A model generated the notes under the pieces. The model was not told where the DNA came from. It saw only the letters and a program-made list of their open reading frames with translations, and made no database searches. Below, piece by piece: positions 12,521 through 24,516 of a stretch of 64,000 nt of DNA. The position numbers and the translations under genes were made by a program. Positions within the stretch are counted from its first letter, which is position 1, and every line of letters starts with the position of its first letter. The stretch comes from Pristionchus mayeri (taxonomy: Eukaryota; Nematoda; Chromadorea; Rhabditida; Neodiplogasteridae), in contig BTRK01000005.1 of the NCBI GenBank assembly GCA_036245805.1, positions 35,569,469 to 35,633,468 on the forward strand, written 5' to 3'.

Positions 12521-12985
12521 CCCCGGAAATCATTTGCTTTCTTTACTTGCAAACCGCGACGCATCCGCTAAAAGGATTGGTACAAAATACACTCGAACTC
12601 CTCCCACTTAGCCACGCTATACCAGAATGTCTGGGGTTAGAAGGATGAGAATATAATTACAATTTTCAAGTTTTATAATTTTAACTTCAGCGAATGTGTC
12701 TCGATGAGAATGACAATTATTATGAGCTGCATCAAGTGTTCTTGTGTAGTGACCACTGGCCCTATGAACCATAATGCGCGAGGAGAGGACAGCCGAGAAC
12801 GGGGGCGTAGCTCAGTGGTAGAGCGTCTGTCCATGGATATGAAGGTCGGGGGCTCGATTCCCTCAGCCTCCATCAGTCTCTTGTGCGCTCCTCTGACATG
12901 AGAGACTTACAATCTCTACACTTGTCTAATATTACTAATTCGTTTGCTCTCGTCCTTATTTATCTATGTGAAAATTTATATATAA
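12521..12985 (+). pseudogene. fragment of a third B/C-type MATH-BTB copy
   Basis: Sequence from about 12521 matches the B and C introns at about 7300-7460 and 22510-22675 (for example ccacgctata and gtctggggtta). It then continues into the exon RMCLDENDNYYELHQVF (from about 12691). The exon is interrupted after about 12743 by about 185 bp carrying a tRNA-like sequence, and resumes at AATATTACTAATTCG near 12929. No other exons of this copy were found, so it is a relic of the segmental duplication. Confidence 0.65.
12801..12872 (+). tRNA. tRNA-like sequence, probably a pseudogene or tRNA-derived repeat
   Basis: Seventy-two bases have tRNA spacing: acceptor GGGGGCG against AGCCTCC (six of seven positions pair, one of them a wobble), a canonical D arm (TAGCTCAGTGGTAGAGC), and a T arm GGGGG-CTCGATT-CCCTC. 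The anticodon arm is poor: TCTGT and TATGA pair at only two positions, and base 33 is C instead of T in the loop CCATGGA. Internal promoter boxes A and B are recognisable. It sits inside a broken MATH exon. I read it as a decayed tRNA or the head of a tRNA-derived SINE rather than a working tRNA. Confidence 0.5.
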
Positions 12986-13065
12986 GGTCGCGTTGAAGTA
13001 CAACATACAGTCGCAACATACAGTACGTTGAAGTACCATATATGGTCGCGTTGAAGTACAACATA
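12986..13065. repeat. short direct repeats beside a fold-back element
   Basis: The unit ggtcgcgttgaagtacaaca recurs, in part, three times together with acatacagtcgc. The repeated piece contains the terminal cagtcgc of the neighbouring element, so they may be relics of repeated insertion or excision. Confidence 0.55.
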
Positions 13066-14300
13066 CAGTCGCGCCAGAAAGTCATGGGACACTTTTTTCA
13101 ATTTGTTGTAACTTTTTGCCCAGGAAATGTGTGTTTCTGGCACCCAGGTATGATGTACCAAATACATTGGAAATTATGATCATGATGTTGGGGTATGACG
13201 AAATCACCCCCGTTATTGCATAGTGATGACGCAATAAATATGCACTTTTTCAAAACGGCATTATTCTTACATAGATTTTTTCCTGTACGCCAAACTTTCT
13301 GAGATTGGATATATGACCAAGGCCTATCCAGCATAAATTTTTGAAGGTGCTGCTTTGTCGTACATTTGCTTCAGCATTGCTGCAAAAACAGGGTCTGAAA
13401 TTCAGAACTCGGCTTCTAGGGTAGCCAGAGACCCGTTCAAGACATCAAAATGATCGCCATCATGAATCCAGATGATCCTGAGAATGTGGAAACGATATCT
13501 CAAAATTTTCCCTCAGGGCATGGAAAAATCACTTTTTTTGCATGACAATTTTTTGGGCTTTCATATCTTTAACGGAAAGTTTTATAAAAATCTGATTTTT
13601 ATCTGATAATGTACAGAATATATTGAAGAACTGTTTTCCACCTTTTTAGAGCGATTAGATATCTTTCCTGCCCGCGGCGGTCGGTTTTCGGAGGTATACT
13701 GGTGTCGAGAAACACCTTGTTTACACACATGGGCGAGATAGTGCAGACGACGAGAGTGCGTAAACAGGGTGTATCTCGACGCGAGTATATCTCCGAAAAC
13801 CGGCCGCCGCGGGCAGGAAAGATATCCAATCGCTCTGAAAAGTTGGAAATCAGTTCTTAAATACATTCTGAACATTACCAGATAAAAATCAGATTTTTAT
13901 AAAACTTTCCCTTAAAGATATGAAAGTGAAAGTGACAAAAAATGGTCATGCAATAAGGTGATATTTTCATGCCATGAAGGCAAATTTTGAGTTAGGCAAA
14001 GCAAATGTACGACCCTGCAGCAACACGTTCAAAAATTTATGCTGGCTAAGCCTTGGTCATATCTCCAATCTCAGAAAGTTTGGCGAAAAAATCCATGTAA
14101 GAATAATGCCGTTTTGAAAAGTGCATATTTATAGCGTCATCTGTTCGCAATAACGGGGGTGCATTCGTCATACCCCCAACATCATGATCATAATCTCCTA
14201 TGAATTTGGTACATCATACCTGAGTGCCAGAAAGATATATTTCCTGGGCAAAAAGTTTCAACAAATTTAAAAAGTGTCCCATGACTTTAAGGCGCGACTG
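13066..14300. mobile_element. fold-back DNA element, family 1 (CAGTCGCGCC ends)
   Basis: Termini cagtcgcgcc and ggcgcgactg are flanked by TA on both sides. The two arms of about 600 bp are reverse complements along most of their length (agtcatgggacactttt at the outer end; cccgcggcggtcggttttcgg near the centre). There is no transposase. The TA flanks and long inverted arms suggest a non-autonomous Tc1/mariner-like element. Confidence 0.85.
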
Positions 14301-14735
14301 TACATCTGATAGGAACTGATTTGGACGCATTCCGCTCTTTCATTTTCGAACGAGGGAAGAGTCACAATGCCATCACTTGTTCGTCCTATTTATAGAAGCG
14401 ATATCCAACATTTTTGTTTATTGTTTAATCCGGTTCAGTGTTTCGATTTTAAGATATGATATATCACTGATGACTACCCAGAACAAAATGTTTGAAATTG
14501 CTGCTCTATCGCACCTTGGCTGCAGCCTTGCTACAAAGTGGTGGTCTCAGTTTCTAGGAAAGCTAGAGACTCGTTCAACAAAATAATCACCATCATGATC
14601 TATGATGATAATGAGAATATAAAACAATACCTTATAACTTGAATAAGTACAGGAAAAAAAAGATTTTTATGGCTATTTTTTATTATTCAAAATTGTGGGG
14701 GTCGTGTATGAAAAGAATCATTTTTTTAGCACTAG
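14301..14735. other. no gene recognised between repeats
   Basis: AT-rich sequence, with a 69-codon open frame at 14377-14586 that contains repeat-like tgctgct..ctgcagccttgct also seen in the fold-back family. Probably decayed transposon. Confidence 0.4.
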
Positions 14736-14998
14736 CATATATGGGGGTGTCGAGCCATAATTGTCTAATAGTTAAAAGCCTCGAAACATTATATGATTTT
14801 TAAAAGTTAATTAAGAGCCTTCGAAGTGATGCAAACTTATTTTTATTGCATATTTTACATTCAATTAGGCAATAAATAAAACATAACAACAAAAAAATTA
14901 GATTGTATTAGCTCTAAGACCCTTAATTACCTGTTAAAAATAATGTAATATTTCGAAGCTTTTAACTATTAGACAATGTGTCTCGACACCCACATATT
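14736..14998. repeat. inverted repeat with gggtgtcgag ends
   Basis: The sequence tgtctaatagttaaaagc near 14768 is repeated inverted near 14966, with the outer blocks gggtgtcgag / ctcgacaccc. This is a small non-coding MITE-like element directly abutting the next element at 15000. Confidence 0.7.
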
Positions 14999-14999
14999 A

Positions 15000-15529
15000 G
15001 GTTGATTCATAATTTTCGATACGTTTTTAAGTTTTCGAGCCATAACTTGCTTCAGCTTTTAGCAAATTCTCTCTTCCATTTTTTTATGATAGTAGTGTAT
15101 GCGCGCTCATCATAGCGCACTTATAGGCATGCATGAACAGTCAAACACAAACAGTAATCTGATTGTCGAAGATTAGAGGGCGAAATCGGTAGTGTTCCCC
15201 AATAGCTTTTCTGAGAGAGACTAACGATCTCTTTTAAAGTGTTATGTGGAAGCGTGCACCCGCACTCACTATCGATACGAAAGGGTGAACCTTGTAACCC
15301 ATCTGTTTTGTTTTTATGGACGGTTGAATAATGTATAAAAAATACCGAAAAAATATCACTTTTTATTAAATGCCTTTTTCTATTGAACCAATTGAGATCG
15401 ATTCAATATAAAACTAAGATTATAGTGTATCAATGGTGCCTCAAATAATGCCAAAGTAGTATCGAAAACAGGTCAACAATGTTCGAGAAATGCGCAAAAA
15501 TAACTTGTATCGAAAATTATGAATCAACC
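15000..15529. mobile_element. non-autonomous mariner-like element (about 530 bp)
   Basis: Perfect terminal inverted repeats of about 23 bp start with ggttgattcataattttcg and are flanked by TA (14998-14999 and 15530-15531). No transposase frame is present. The size and ends fit a deleted mariner/Tc1 derivative. Confidence 0.8.
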
Positions 15530-15542
15530 TAATATATTCATA

Positions 15543-16964
15543 CAGTAGCGCCAATAAGTATTGAAACGATTTGTTATTTTGCTATAACTTTTTCGCTGAT
15601 CTATTTAACAATTTGGATGTTGTGGTACTATACACCAAATCGATCGAGGAATACGATGCACATATTGCGTCATCGCGTGCATCATAACTGATTGCGTAGT
15701 GATGACGCATTCAAATTTCACTTTTTCAAACAGGCTTTATTCTTACAGAGATTTTTTCCTACTCACCAAACTTTCTGTGGTTGGAGTCATGCCCGAGGCC
15801 TACCCAGAAAAAAAATTTGAGGTTGCTGCGTGACCGCACGTTTGCTGCAGCCTTGCTGCAAAAAGGGGATCTGAAATTAAAATATCGGCTTCTTGACCAG
15901 CTAGAGACTCGTTCAAAGCACTAAAATGTTCCTCATCGCGATCCCAGGTGATCCTGTGAATATGGAAAGGATATTCCAAAATTTGCCCTCAGGGCATGGC
16001 AAATCACTTTTTCACATGACCACTTTTGGGAGATTCATAACTATGTATTGCTTAATCATGTTCACAATGTTGTAGTTATATGATTCCCAACTTTTTAGAG
16101 TGTTTGGATATCTTTCCTGTTCGCGGCGGTCGTGTTTCTGAGGTGCACCGTGGTCCTGATTGCATGACCCTTCGAAAACATGTTTGAGAGAAAGTTATGG
16201 AAAACCTTTGTTATTGTGTATACATGTCCAACACGTTATGAAGAACTGAAACCCAACTTTTTGAAATGTTTTAATAACTTTGGGCACAGTTGGAGGGAGG
16301 GTGCAGACGAAAATAGCGGGTCGGAGACTCGAGAGTGCTCCGAAAAACGATCGCTGCGGACAGGAAAGATATCCAAACACTCTAAAAAGTTGGGAATCAT
16401 ATAACTACAACATTATGAACATGATTAAGCAAAAACCAGATTTTTATATACAGTTCCTACATAGTTATGAATCTCCAAAAAGTGGTCATATGAAAAAGTG
16501 ATTTTTCTATGCCCTGAGGGAAAAATTTTGGAATATCGTTTCCATATTCACAGGATCATCTGGGATCGCAATGAGAATCATTTTGGTGCTTTGAACGAGT
16601 CTCTAGCTGGTCAAGAAGCCAATATCTGAATTTCAGACCCCCTTTTTGCAGCAAGGCTGCAGCAAATGTACGGTTGCGCAGCAACCTCAAATTTGTTTTC
16701 TGGGTAGGCCTCGGGCATGACTCCAATCACAGAAAGTTTGGCGAGTAGGAAAAAATCTATGTAAGAATAAAGCCTGTTTGAAAAAGTGAAATTCGAATGC
16801 GTCATCACTACGCAATCAGTTATGATGCACGTGATGACGCAATATGTGCATCGTATTCCTCGATCGATTTGGTGTATAGTACCACAACATCCATATTGCT
16901 AAATAGATCAGCGAAAAAGTTATAGCAAAATAACAAGTCGTTTCAATACTTATTGGCGCTACTG
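15543..16964. mobile_element. fold-back DNA element, family 1 (CAGTAGCGCC ends)
   Basis: Flanked by TA (15541-15542 and 16965-16966). The terminal cagtagcgccaataagtatt is inverted at the right end, and the arms mirror each other for about 600 bp. Internal landmarks (gtgatgacgca, ttattcttacatagattttt-like, ctgcagccttgctgcaaaa, tgccctcagggcatgg) are shared with the elements at 13066 and 40608. No transposase. Confidence 0.88.
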
Positions 16965-16966
16965 TA

Positions 16967-17314
16967 AGTGGAAGACTTAAAAGCATTCACTTTGCTTTAC
17001 GCCACCGAAAATCCATCGTACTGGTCAGGAAAAAAACGGTCTGGAATAAAAAAAAGTTCCCTAGAAGCTCTTTGGACAGCAGCGATACATAGTCCTAACA
17101 TCAGTTGGAGTCAATGGAGGTCACCACCTCGTGTTTTACGACCTTTTGACACATAGACAATTTAAATTCCGGATTCATATAGACCTTGTTATCGAAAAGA
17201 TTCCTTTACTGGGAGATCTCTTTTAAAAAATATTCGAGTGTGGCAATTTATTGGCTTGTCTTTCACGAACATCATTCAGAGAAGAAAATCAGGCATTCGA
17301 TTTCTAGAGTATGC
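16967..17314. other. partial copy of an F-box exon and unknown sequence
   Basis: At 16967-16992 gtggaagacttaaaagcattc matches exon 4 of the neighbouring F-box gene (17800-17825) in the same orientation, so the fold-back element at 15543 appears to have landed in or next to a duplicated F-box fragment. The rest shows no recognisable family. Confidence 0.45.
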
Positions 17315-19355
17315 CTAGACTGTCCAGTTCTCTGGCATGGAAGAACGTATATCCACAAATACATAATCATTCCAGTTATATTCATACTTCAAGCATCCAC
17401 TAGATTCGTGATGCTTCAGAATACAATTGTGCGGATTGATAGAGAATTTGGAGCTGTCAAGCTGGCTCATGCACAGAGTCAGCTCGTTCTTGTACATTTT
17501 CACATTAACGTTTTTTTCCTGAACAGAATCGCATACAATCTGAAACAGAGAAGAATTTGAAATATCATCCTAATACCCGGAAACAAAAAAATATGGAATT
17601 ATTTGCCTGTAAAATTTTCGCCAGTCCTTCGGCAGTTAATTCGCGCCCGCCAGAACCGAACGCATTAATCGATGATGCTTGTCGGACAAGATGTTCCAAT
17701 ACGGAATCACTGAATATTGGATCCTGAATTGTTTAATTTAACTTGAAGTATTTATAGTATAACACTGCTCACATCTGAGTAGATCGTACACCTATACATA
17801 AGTGGAAGACTCAAAAGCATTTCCTTTGCTCGTTGGATATTTACACCACAATTCCAGTATGTGATGCATACATTATAAAGTTTTCTCTGATTTTGAGCCA
17901 ATTGAGCAACGATTCTGAAATAATCGATTTTAGTTTACATGTTGAACGCTAGGCACACCTGTGCGAAGAATCGTCTTTTAATCTGGCACTCAAGTTACGA
18001 AATCGAAGGTTCCTCAAAGCCATCCAAACTGTTTTCTCTACTTTGTTTCTCCCATTTTCTCCCTGAAATTATTCAAATTTGCAAAATAATTGAAATAATC
18101 GATTGAGAAAATTCGCACATAGATCATAATATAATTCGCTTCTGCCTGATCGAAGTAGGTTGCGAAATTATTTGTGAGCACATTCTTCCGGTCTCGATCA
18201 TGAACTGTTATTGTTCCAGTAATCTGAAAATTAATCGCATTGGTGAATAGTAGAGTTTGTAATTCGGGCCGTAGTTTATTCATCTTCCATATTCTCTCGA
18301 CCGGTCGATCGGCGAGCGAGGATATGGAATGAAGAGACCATGGTATCGTTTCTCGAACTCTCATAATTAGCGAGTAATCCAAAGCAGGGAGATCGAACTT
18401 TTTTCTGACCATTTGCACTTCCACTTTGTCGAATCTTCGCTTTCCAGCAGTTTGTTCAAGTAATTGGAGACGTTTGTTAACTGAGCCGAGAAATGTTCGA
18501 TCGACCAATTTAAGTTCACAAATTATCGTTCTTAGTATCTCGTTGGGCAGGTCAAGGAATGTCTTCTGTAATTTAGGAACTTATCACGCCTCACGAGAGA
18601 ATCGAGCTGATACCGGGAATAAAGGGAACATCGTCAAATGAGTTCTGGCGGGTTTTGGGAATACTGGGGCATGCCTAGCACTCCCCCAAAGTCTCATTGT
18701 GCGCACTTTATTTTTGAGGTCCTAACACCGGAAAAAAATTTCACAGCTTATGCAGCACATCCAGAGCTACCGAATGAGTTGTGTTGCCTACGCCCAAAAT
18801 ACACGAAGGTCTGTATGAGTTAGGTCACTTTAACTTTTACGGATCATTTGAAATTATTTTTCAACAGGAATTTTCATTGCATTCCATCGCACACTGCTCC
18901 AATCAGCGCGCGCGGTCGAGAATGATTGTTACAATGCAAAAAAAGTCCTTTTGAAAAATAATTTCAAATGATCCGTAGAAGCTAAATTGACCTTCGTCTA
19001 TCATTCACGAGAACAGAGAAAATAGGGCTCGAGTAAGAACCAAGCGAGATCCGATCCTCTGTTATGAGCTCAAAAATAAAGTGCGCACAATGAGACTTTG
19101 GGGGAGTGTTTGGAATGCCCCAGGATCCCCAAAACCGGTTAAAACAAATTTGACGATTTTCCTTTCATTCCCAAGAATGTTGATTCTTGCTCGATTCTTT
19201 CGTGAGAGGCGTGATATGTTATTTGTTGCCTAGGTATGGTCTGGTCTTATTGTATTTGAAATCGAAATTGAATATTATAAAATGGATGTTGATACAATAA
19301 TTTGTGATACCTTAGAAATCCAATCAATCGTCGCATCCTCGTTATCGGTAATCAT
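17315..19355 (-). CDS. F-box protein (6 exons, intact by eye)
   Basis: Exons on the minus strand are 19355-19311, 18565-18119, 18062-17959, 17914-17773, 17723-17607 and 17539-17315. They total 1080 nt, all phases agree, and the product is 359 aa. Exon 1 is MITDNEDATIDWISK. Exon 2 opens with an F-box (TFLDLPNEILRTIICEL, then VDRTFLGSVNKRLQLLEQ; residues about 16-60). The F-box binds SKP1 and links substrates to a CUL-1 ubiquitin ligase. The C-terminal 300 residues match no domain I can name. The last intron begins GC (gcaaat), a rare but known donor class. Intron 1 contains a hairpin element. Large F-box families with variable C-termini are usual in nematodes. The gene is unrelated in sequence to its BTB neighbours but belongs to the same functional class. 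Confidence 0.75.
18580..19220. repeat. hairpin element inside F-box intron 1
   Basis: The outer block atcacgcctcacgagagaatcgagc is inverted at 19192-19218. Inner arms include aaagtctcattgtgcgcac (18698) inverted at 19080, and cggatcatttgaaattattt (18839) inverted near 18960. Almost the whole 640 bp can fold. Non-coding. Confidence 0.8.
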
Positions 19356-21350
19356 TTTGTTAGATCTTTAATTGAGCAACTGATTGAAATATTTAAATTA
19401 GATAAACCACTAAAATTGTGGATAAGAAAAAGATAATGGTAATCTATAATTTCTTCCTAATTTGAGAATGTGTGTATGAGATGGAACTCAAAAGTGATAC
19501 AGAAAAATAGAAAAGTAGAATAACGTATGCCAATGGGTAGGAATCGAACGTAGGAATGGGTAGGAAGCGTGAGCACGAGGCACGAAAATTCATATCACTC
19601 GCTTAACGTGGATTTGTATACTGACGATGTGAGAACCAAAAAAATTAAGAAATTGAGAGATGATTTTGGAATAAGGGTAAATGTAAAATAGAGATAATTT
19701 CACGTCAAGCGAGTCGTCAAAAGATACAGGTCAGAAGACGTACGCTTAGAGGATGGCCTCAAAAGAAATGACTTCATCTCTCGACAATCAAGCCAGTGAG
19801 AGTAAGTAGAAGTATGTAGAAAGAAGAATTTTTTTCTTGTAAATCTATATATATATATCTAATTTGATCCCAAGTGATGTCAAGTGCTTCTAAATCCCAC
19901 TACCATTCGCTAACGAGATTACTGCCGAAGGATAATGGGTTGCAGAAGATTTCGTAAGCTTCGTAGCGAATCTTGTTTTGCATGCGCGCCCGATTATGAG
20001 TAAGAGGAATGCGAATATATTCAAACATTACAAAAACAGCGTGCACAGCATTGTGTAAAAATGATGAGTGGTATTGAAGGAGAGATGCACATGAGTGAGA
20101 GACCGGAATCCTGCATCCGATGAGTAGAGAACGACCACTGGGTACGAAACGCGACGCGTGGAAAGCATGCGTCGCCGAATCGTTATGTTTCTACACCACC
20201 TTTACGATATCCTAGGTAGCTCCCCGTGGCGCCGCTTGAGTTCTCCTCAATAGGTTCTTGCCATCAAATTGAAGACGAGAGAGAAAAAGTGTGACAATTG
20301 ATGAACCAGAATGCAGCTTAAAAATATGTTTAAATCCATCTAAAACATTAAAACAATTAATATAAATTCATGATTTGTTTGGAATTTTCAGCATCTTACC
20401 CCCATTTACAATACCTTCGAAGGAAACAATACCGTTTGTAGAGGAATCAAGTTAAAATGTGAAAAATGGTCGATAATAATGAAACATGCACTGAAAATCA
20501 GTGTAAATATGCCTGCTGATTCGATATTAAATACCGCAAGCTAATGTAACATTCCATTTTAATAATTTTAATAATTATTTTAACATTTTAATAATGCATT
20601 TAAAATGAAGAGTGAAGATGCCTGTGCATTCGATGGCAAATGCTTTACGCTTACGTAACATGTAACTTCCCATTTATTTTGTAGGTTCGATTCCATGCTC
20701 CAATTGTTGGGATCAGAGCCAGTATATCAGCGAGTGCAGTGAGTCAAAAATAGTTAGTTTCTTTTTTTGTAGATAAAAAAATTTAAAAGATTATATAAAC
20801 TGTCAATTGCATGATAATTTTGATTAATTGATTTTTGAAAGAGATTGACTGAACATTGACGATATATTTAGCATTCTCTTGATTTTTCTAATTAGTATAT
20901 GTTTGATTCTTAGCTGTAAAGCGTGTTCGTATAATGTATTCATACTCACAAACATATTACATGGTGTCATATGAAGAGAATATTAATTGTTGTGGCCGTA
21001 GACTTTATTGACATCATTAGTTTTGTTATAACCTTTTACATTTTCCACATAGAAATTGAACAGCATGATTAGTGAATTGAATAGATGATTAATCAGAAAA
21101 TCACACTGAGTCAAGAAAATACGAGGGAAAATTCAGAAAAAATTAGGTGGATGTTTCCAAAATGCTGATGCATCACTTTTTAGGAATTCATTTATCTCTA
21201 TATGTACGAGGATATAAATATATTGCAGACTGAATCCGCGCTTACGCCTGTCACCGATCGTGACTCCGTCCTCTACCGCTTGTGTGTCTCTCGTGACTTA
21301 GGATTCGGTTGGTTGTGTTAAGGCAGCTGTTTTGGCGCTTCTTTTTCGGC
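19356..21350. other. 2-kb stretch without a recognised gene
   Basis: AT-rich with a short run of ta repeats near 19848. I found no open frame longer than 60 codons and no BTB, MATH or F-box motif. The one structured piece is a repeat at about 20190-20260 (cacctttacgatatcc, ctcctcaataggttc) whose inverted relative lies at 59308-59370. Upstream signals of the F-box gene should lie at its left end. Confidence 0.5.
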
Positions 21351-21838
21351 ATTCTGATATTATTTTAATTTAAAAAATATATGCAGTAATAGAAAAATCA
21401 GTTGATAGTCACCTAACTTCACACGGGAATACGGTAAAGAATTTCGTCAAACTTTTGCTTGCTGGTTCCGCAACATTCGTTGGTTTACTTCCATAAATTG
21501 ATATTTATTGTAATTTTTGTTTGAGATTGATAATCAAAACCTTGATAGTAGCGTTCCTTACGCATTAGGCAGTACGCTTTCGTTAACTCTCGCGTGTGCG
21601 CCATTCTAAATATATTTTTGTTGCTTCTCGCTTGCGTATTGTTTCATGAACATGCATGACGCTTCTCCCTAGCCCGCTCGCTGCTTTCGAGCTAGTTGTT
21701 TGATGAGAATATCACAATGTGCTAGGGCGCAAACGTATTTCCATCTCCTGTCTCTTTCTGCTCACGTCCTTGTTTCCCTAATCGTTGCGCCTTAACATCT
21801 TGCAATATTCAAGCACTATTTGACGAATATATTTTAGA

Positions 21839-24451
21839 ATGGCCGATAATGCCTACTTCGTTTTTCGATGGGAGCTCGATAATGCGATAAAGGCTCTCGA
21901 AAATGGAAAGGCAGAGTCGGAAGAATTCAACAAAGGGGGATTCAAGTGGTCAGTTAAATTTAATACGCATTTTATTCAATAAATGGTTAAATATTGTATT
22001 TATCTCATGTAAAACAAACTGATATTCATGTTGTTGTCGCGTCAATTGGTAATTATAGTTGAATGTAGTGTGGACGACACATTAAAACTGATCCGTTCGC
22101 ATTCAGTTCGAAACCGTATGTAACTCCAATCAGCTACCAGCTATAAACAGTTTTGAAGGTCCATAGTGTATTTGTTAAATATTTTGGTTGAAGGGTTGCT
22201 CAAGTTGCAAAGGCCATCGATCCTACCCTAGGGTCTATCGTGAAGTTCGCGCTTCGATGTGGTGTGAAGCACAAGGAGCTGTGGAATTGTGATTCTGAAG
22301 TAGGGATGTCTCTGCTCAAAGCAAATGGGAAGATGCACACTTATTCCGAGCAGGTATTATTTAATTTACAAGCTCTTCTACGATAACAAGCGTAATGTGG
22401 CTACGTGCCGTGCTTTCCTAACGCGCGCGCAATTCTCACGCGTCGCGTGTCTCTCCTATTTTCCCATAGTATCTTGTTTTGTCGCACTGTCTGACGTTTT
22501 CCGACTCGCTAACCGCGACGCTTACCTGACGCACCTCTCACTAAAGAGGTTGGTACACACGAACCTCGAACTCTTCCCACTTTACCACGCTATACTAGAG
22601 AAAGTGCGGATATGTCTGGGGTTATGAGGCTATGAGTAAATTTAAAAAATTCATATTGCATAATTGTAATTTCAGCGAATGTGTTTCGATGAGAATAACA
22701 ATTATTATGGACTACATCCAGTGATTTGGACAAATATCACTAATTCGCAGGTTTTCTCTCGTCCTTATTTATTTATATGAAATTGTATACGTTACAAGGC
22801 TTTCTTATAAATTCTGTAACGTAATCGTGTTATTCAGAGTGAAATTGTCAACTGAAATCGCTTTTTAAGTATTTAACATCAACAACAAAAGCATGTGGGA
22901 ATTCCGAATTCATATCACCGGCTCGAAAGAGTGAGGTTCTTTCAAAAAGGACGTTAAAACAATTTTCTACTTTGGTAATGCGATAAATCAAAGTAGTAAA
23001 TTTTCAGAGATAAGCTGTTTGCTGATCCGCTTCTCCGAACAACAGAAGTGATGTTGTTCTGAAGATTGGAGAGGAGAAGCTGCACGTTTCCAAAGAGGTT
23101 GCTAGCCTTGTATTTCGCTTCATACGGTTTTCCGAATTATTATAATGTCATGTAGTTATTACAAACGTTTATGGTATATTCTGCTACTTTACAGTACCTA
23201 ACTTATATTTCGAAACAAAAAGAAACTAACATTATTTCAATAGGACAATGAGCTTTTGGCAATACATTCCCTTGTTTTCGAGCCCCCTTTCTCTTGCGAT
23301 TCTTCTGAGCAGGACAAGAAGGAAGTGGAGATCAAAGACGTCGTATATGAGGTATGCAAAAATAGTAAATATATTCCTATAGTAATGAACCAGTGCCATT
23401 TGGAATTGACCTTCAGTGCTTGATATTTCCTCGACCAGAGGATTTCAAGCTCAGAAGGTCGATGGACGTAGCTTGTGAGTTAAATTATGAACAATTGATG
23501 CATTTTCTTCAGGATCTCCTGGATCTCTTGCGTGTGATCTATGATTGAATGGTGGAGATCAAGGGTGAATAGTGTTTTGCTGTTATTGTGAATATGAGAA
23601 TTCTCTTTCCAGACCATACGGTTCCTCATATCTTGAAGCTCGCGAGTCTATCAGATTAAGGTAAACTCTATTTTATATGATTTAATCAAGTATTTCTAGG
23701 GACTTACCTACCTAAGCATTGCCCCTGAACCACGCACGCTTGTTGTTGATTACTCAATTTTAAGTTTCTTAAGCCAATCACTAAGCATCCTAACAAGATT
23801 GAGCCTACGCAGTTGAGGCCAGATCTAATGCAATCTTATGATGAGGAAGGGACGTAGAGGGTGGGGTATAATACGAAGTAGGGAAAGATTTGTCTCAGGA
23901 CTTTGTGAAGGAGTGTGAGAAGCATCTTCTGAAGGCAGGCAGAATAGAGGTGATGAAGAAACTTCAGTACGCTGATCAATACAAGTTCGCCACTCGCAAG
24001 GTTTGTGTTTATTATTCTATCCTTTGAAGTTGTATATAATACTGGTCGAAGTTGGTGATCTAATGAGGAGCGTAAACTAAAACCACGGTAGAGCTGGTAG
24101 AATATACTTTGTATACATGGATCTGGGATAATTAAGTAGATATATTTCGATGTTCAGGATCACTGTCTCCATGCCTTCTCTCGTGCAGCTGATCTGGCTG
24201 AGACTCTCGCGCCATAGGTTCATTGCATTTTCTGGAACTATGCTCTCTTCTTTTGGCCGGGTCCGGAGCTAAACCGTTTAAATTTTCTTGTCATTTGTTA
24301 TCTAACTGTTATAGAAAGATATTCTTTAATATCCTTCGGTGTCTAAGACGTCAATGTTCATCGTTTTATATTATTTCAGTCTCCTGAATACGCCAACTTG
24401 TCTGCGGAAATCAAGGTGGTCATCTGCGACAGAATGACGAAGCTAGCCTAA
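21839..24451 (+). pseudogene. MATH-BTB pseudogene C (duplicate of B)
   Basis: Exon 1 (21839-21948, MADNAYFVFRWELDNAIKAL) is almost identical to B. The second MATH exon is open here (VAQVAKAIDPTLGSIVKFAL, then WNCDSEVGMS), as is RMCFDENNNYYGLHPVIW. The BTB entry exon shares the roughly 10-base loss seen in B. The BTB exon LLAIHSLVFEPPF is open, but the next has an in-frame TGA (23546-23548, VIYD-stop-MVEIK) and the following exon is garbled. C-terminal exons follow: DFVKECEKHLLKAGRIEVMK (about 23889-24000), DHCLHAFSRAADLAETLA (its donor is changed from GT to CC) and SPEYANLSAEIKVVICDRM (ending TAA 24451). The protein cannot be made full length. It converges tail-to-tail with gene R. Confidence 0.8.
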
Positions 24452-24516
24452 GAGCAGATCAGCGAGTTGAGTAGGTAATCGATATTCTTTTGTACATCAA
24501 GTGATTTCCCGTGCAC

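Noticed and set aside
12673..12901. Open frames on both strands over 12.7-12.9 kb (for example SSVVERLSMD-type peptide)
   Set aside because: They are translations of the tRNA-like sequence and flanks, a well-known by-product pattern, not proteins.
13582..13875. 97-codon minus-strand open frame at the centre of the fold-back element
   Set aside because: It lies across the inverted repeat centre and matches its own mirror; no recognisable domain.
14377..14586. 69-codon open frame between repeats
   Set aside because: Its middle part matches the ctgca-rich block of the fold-back family, so it is decayed transposon sequence.
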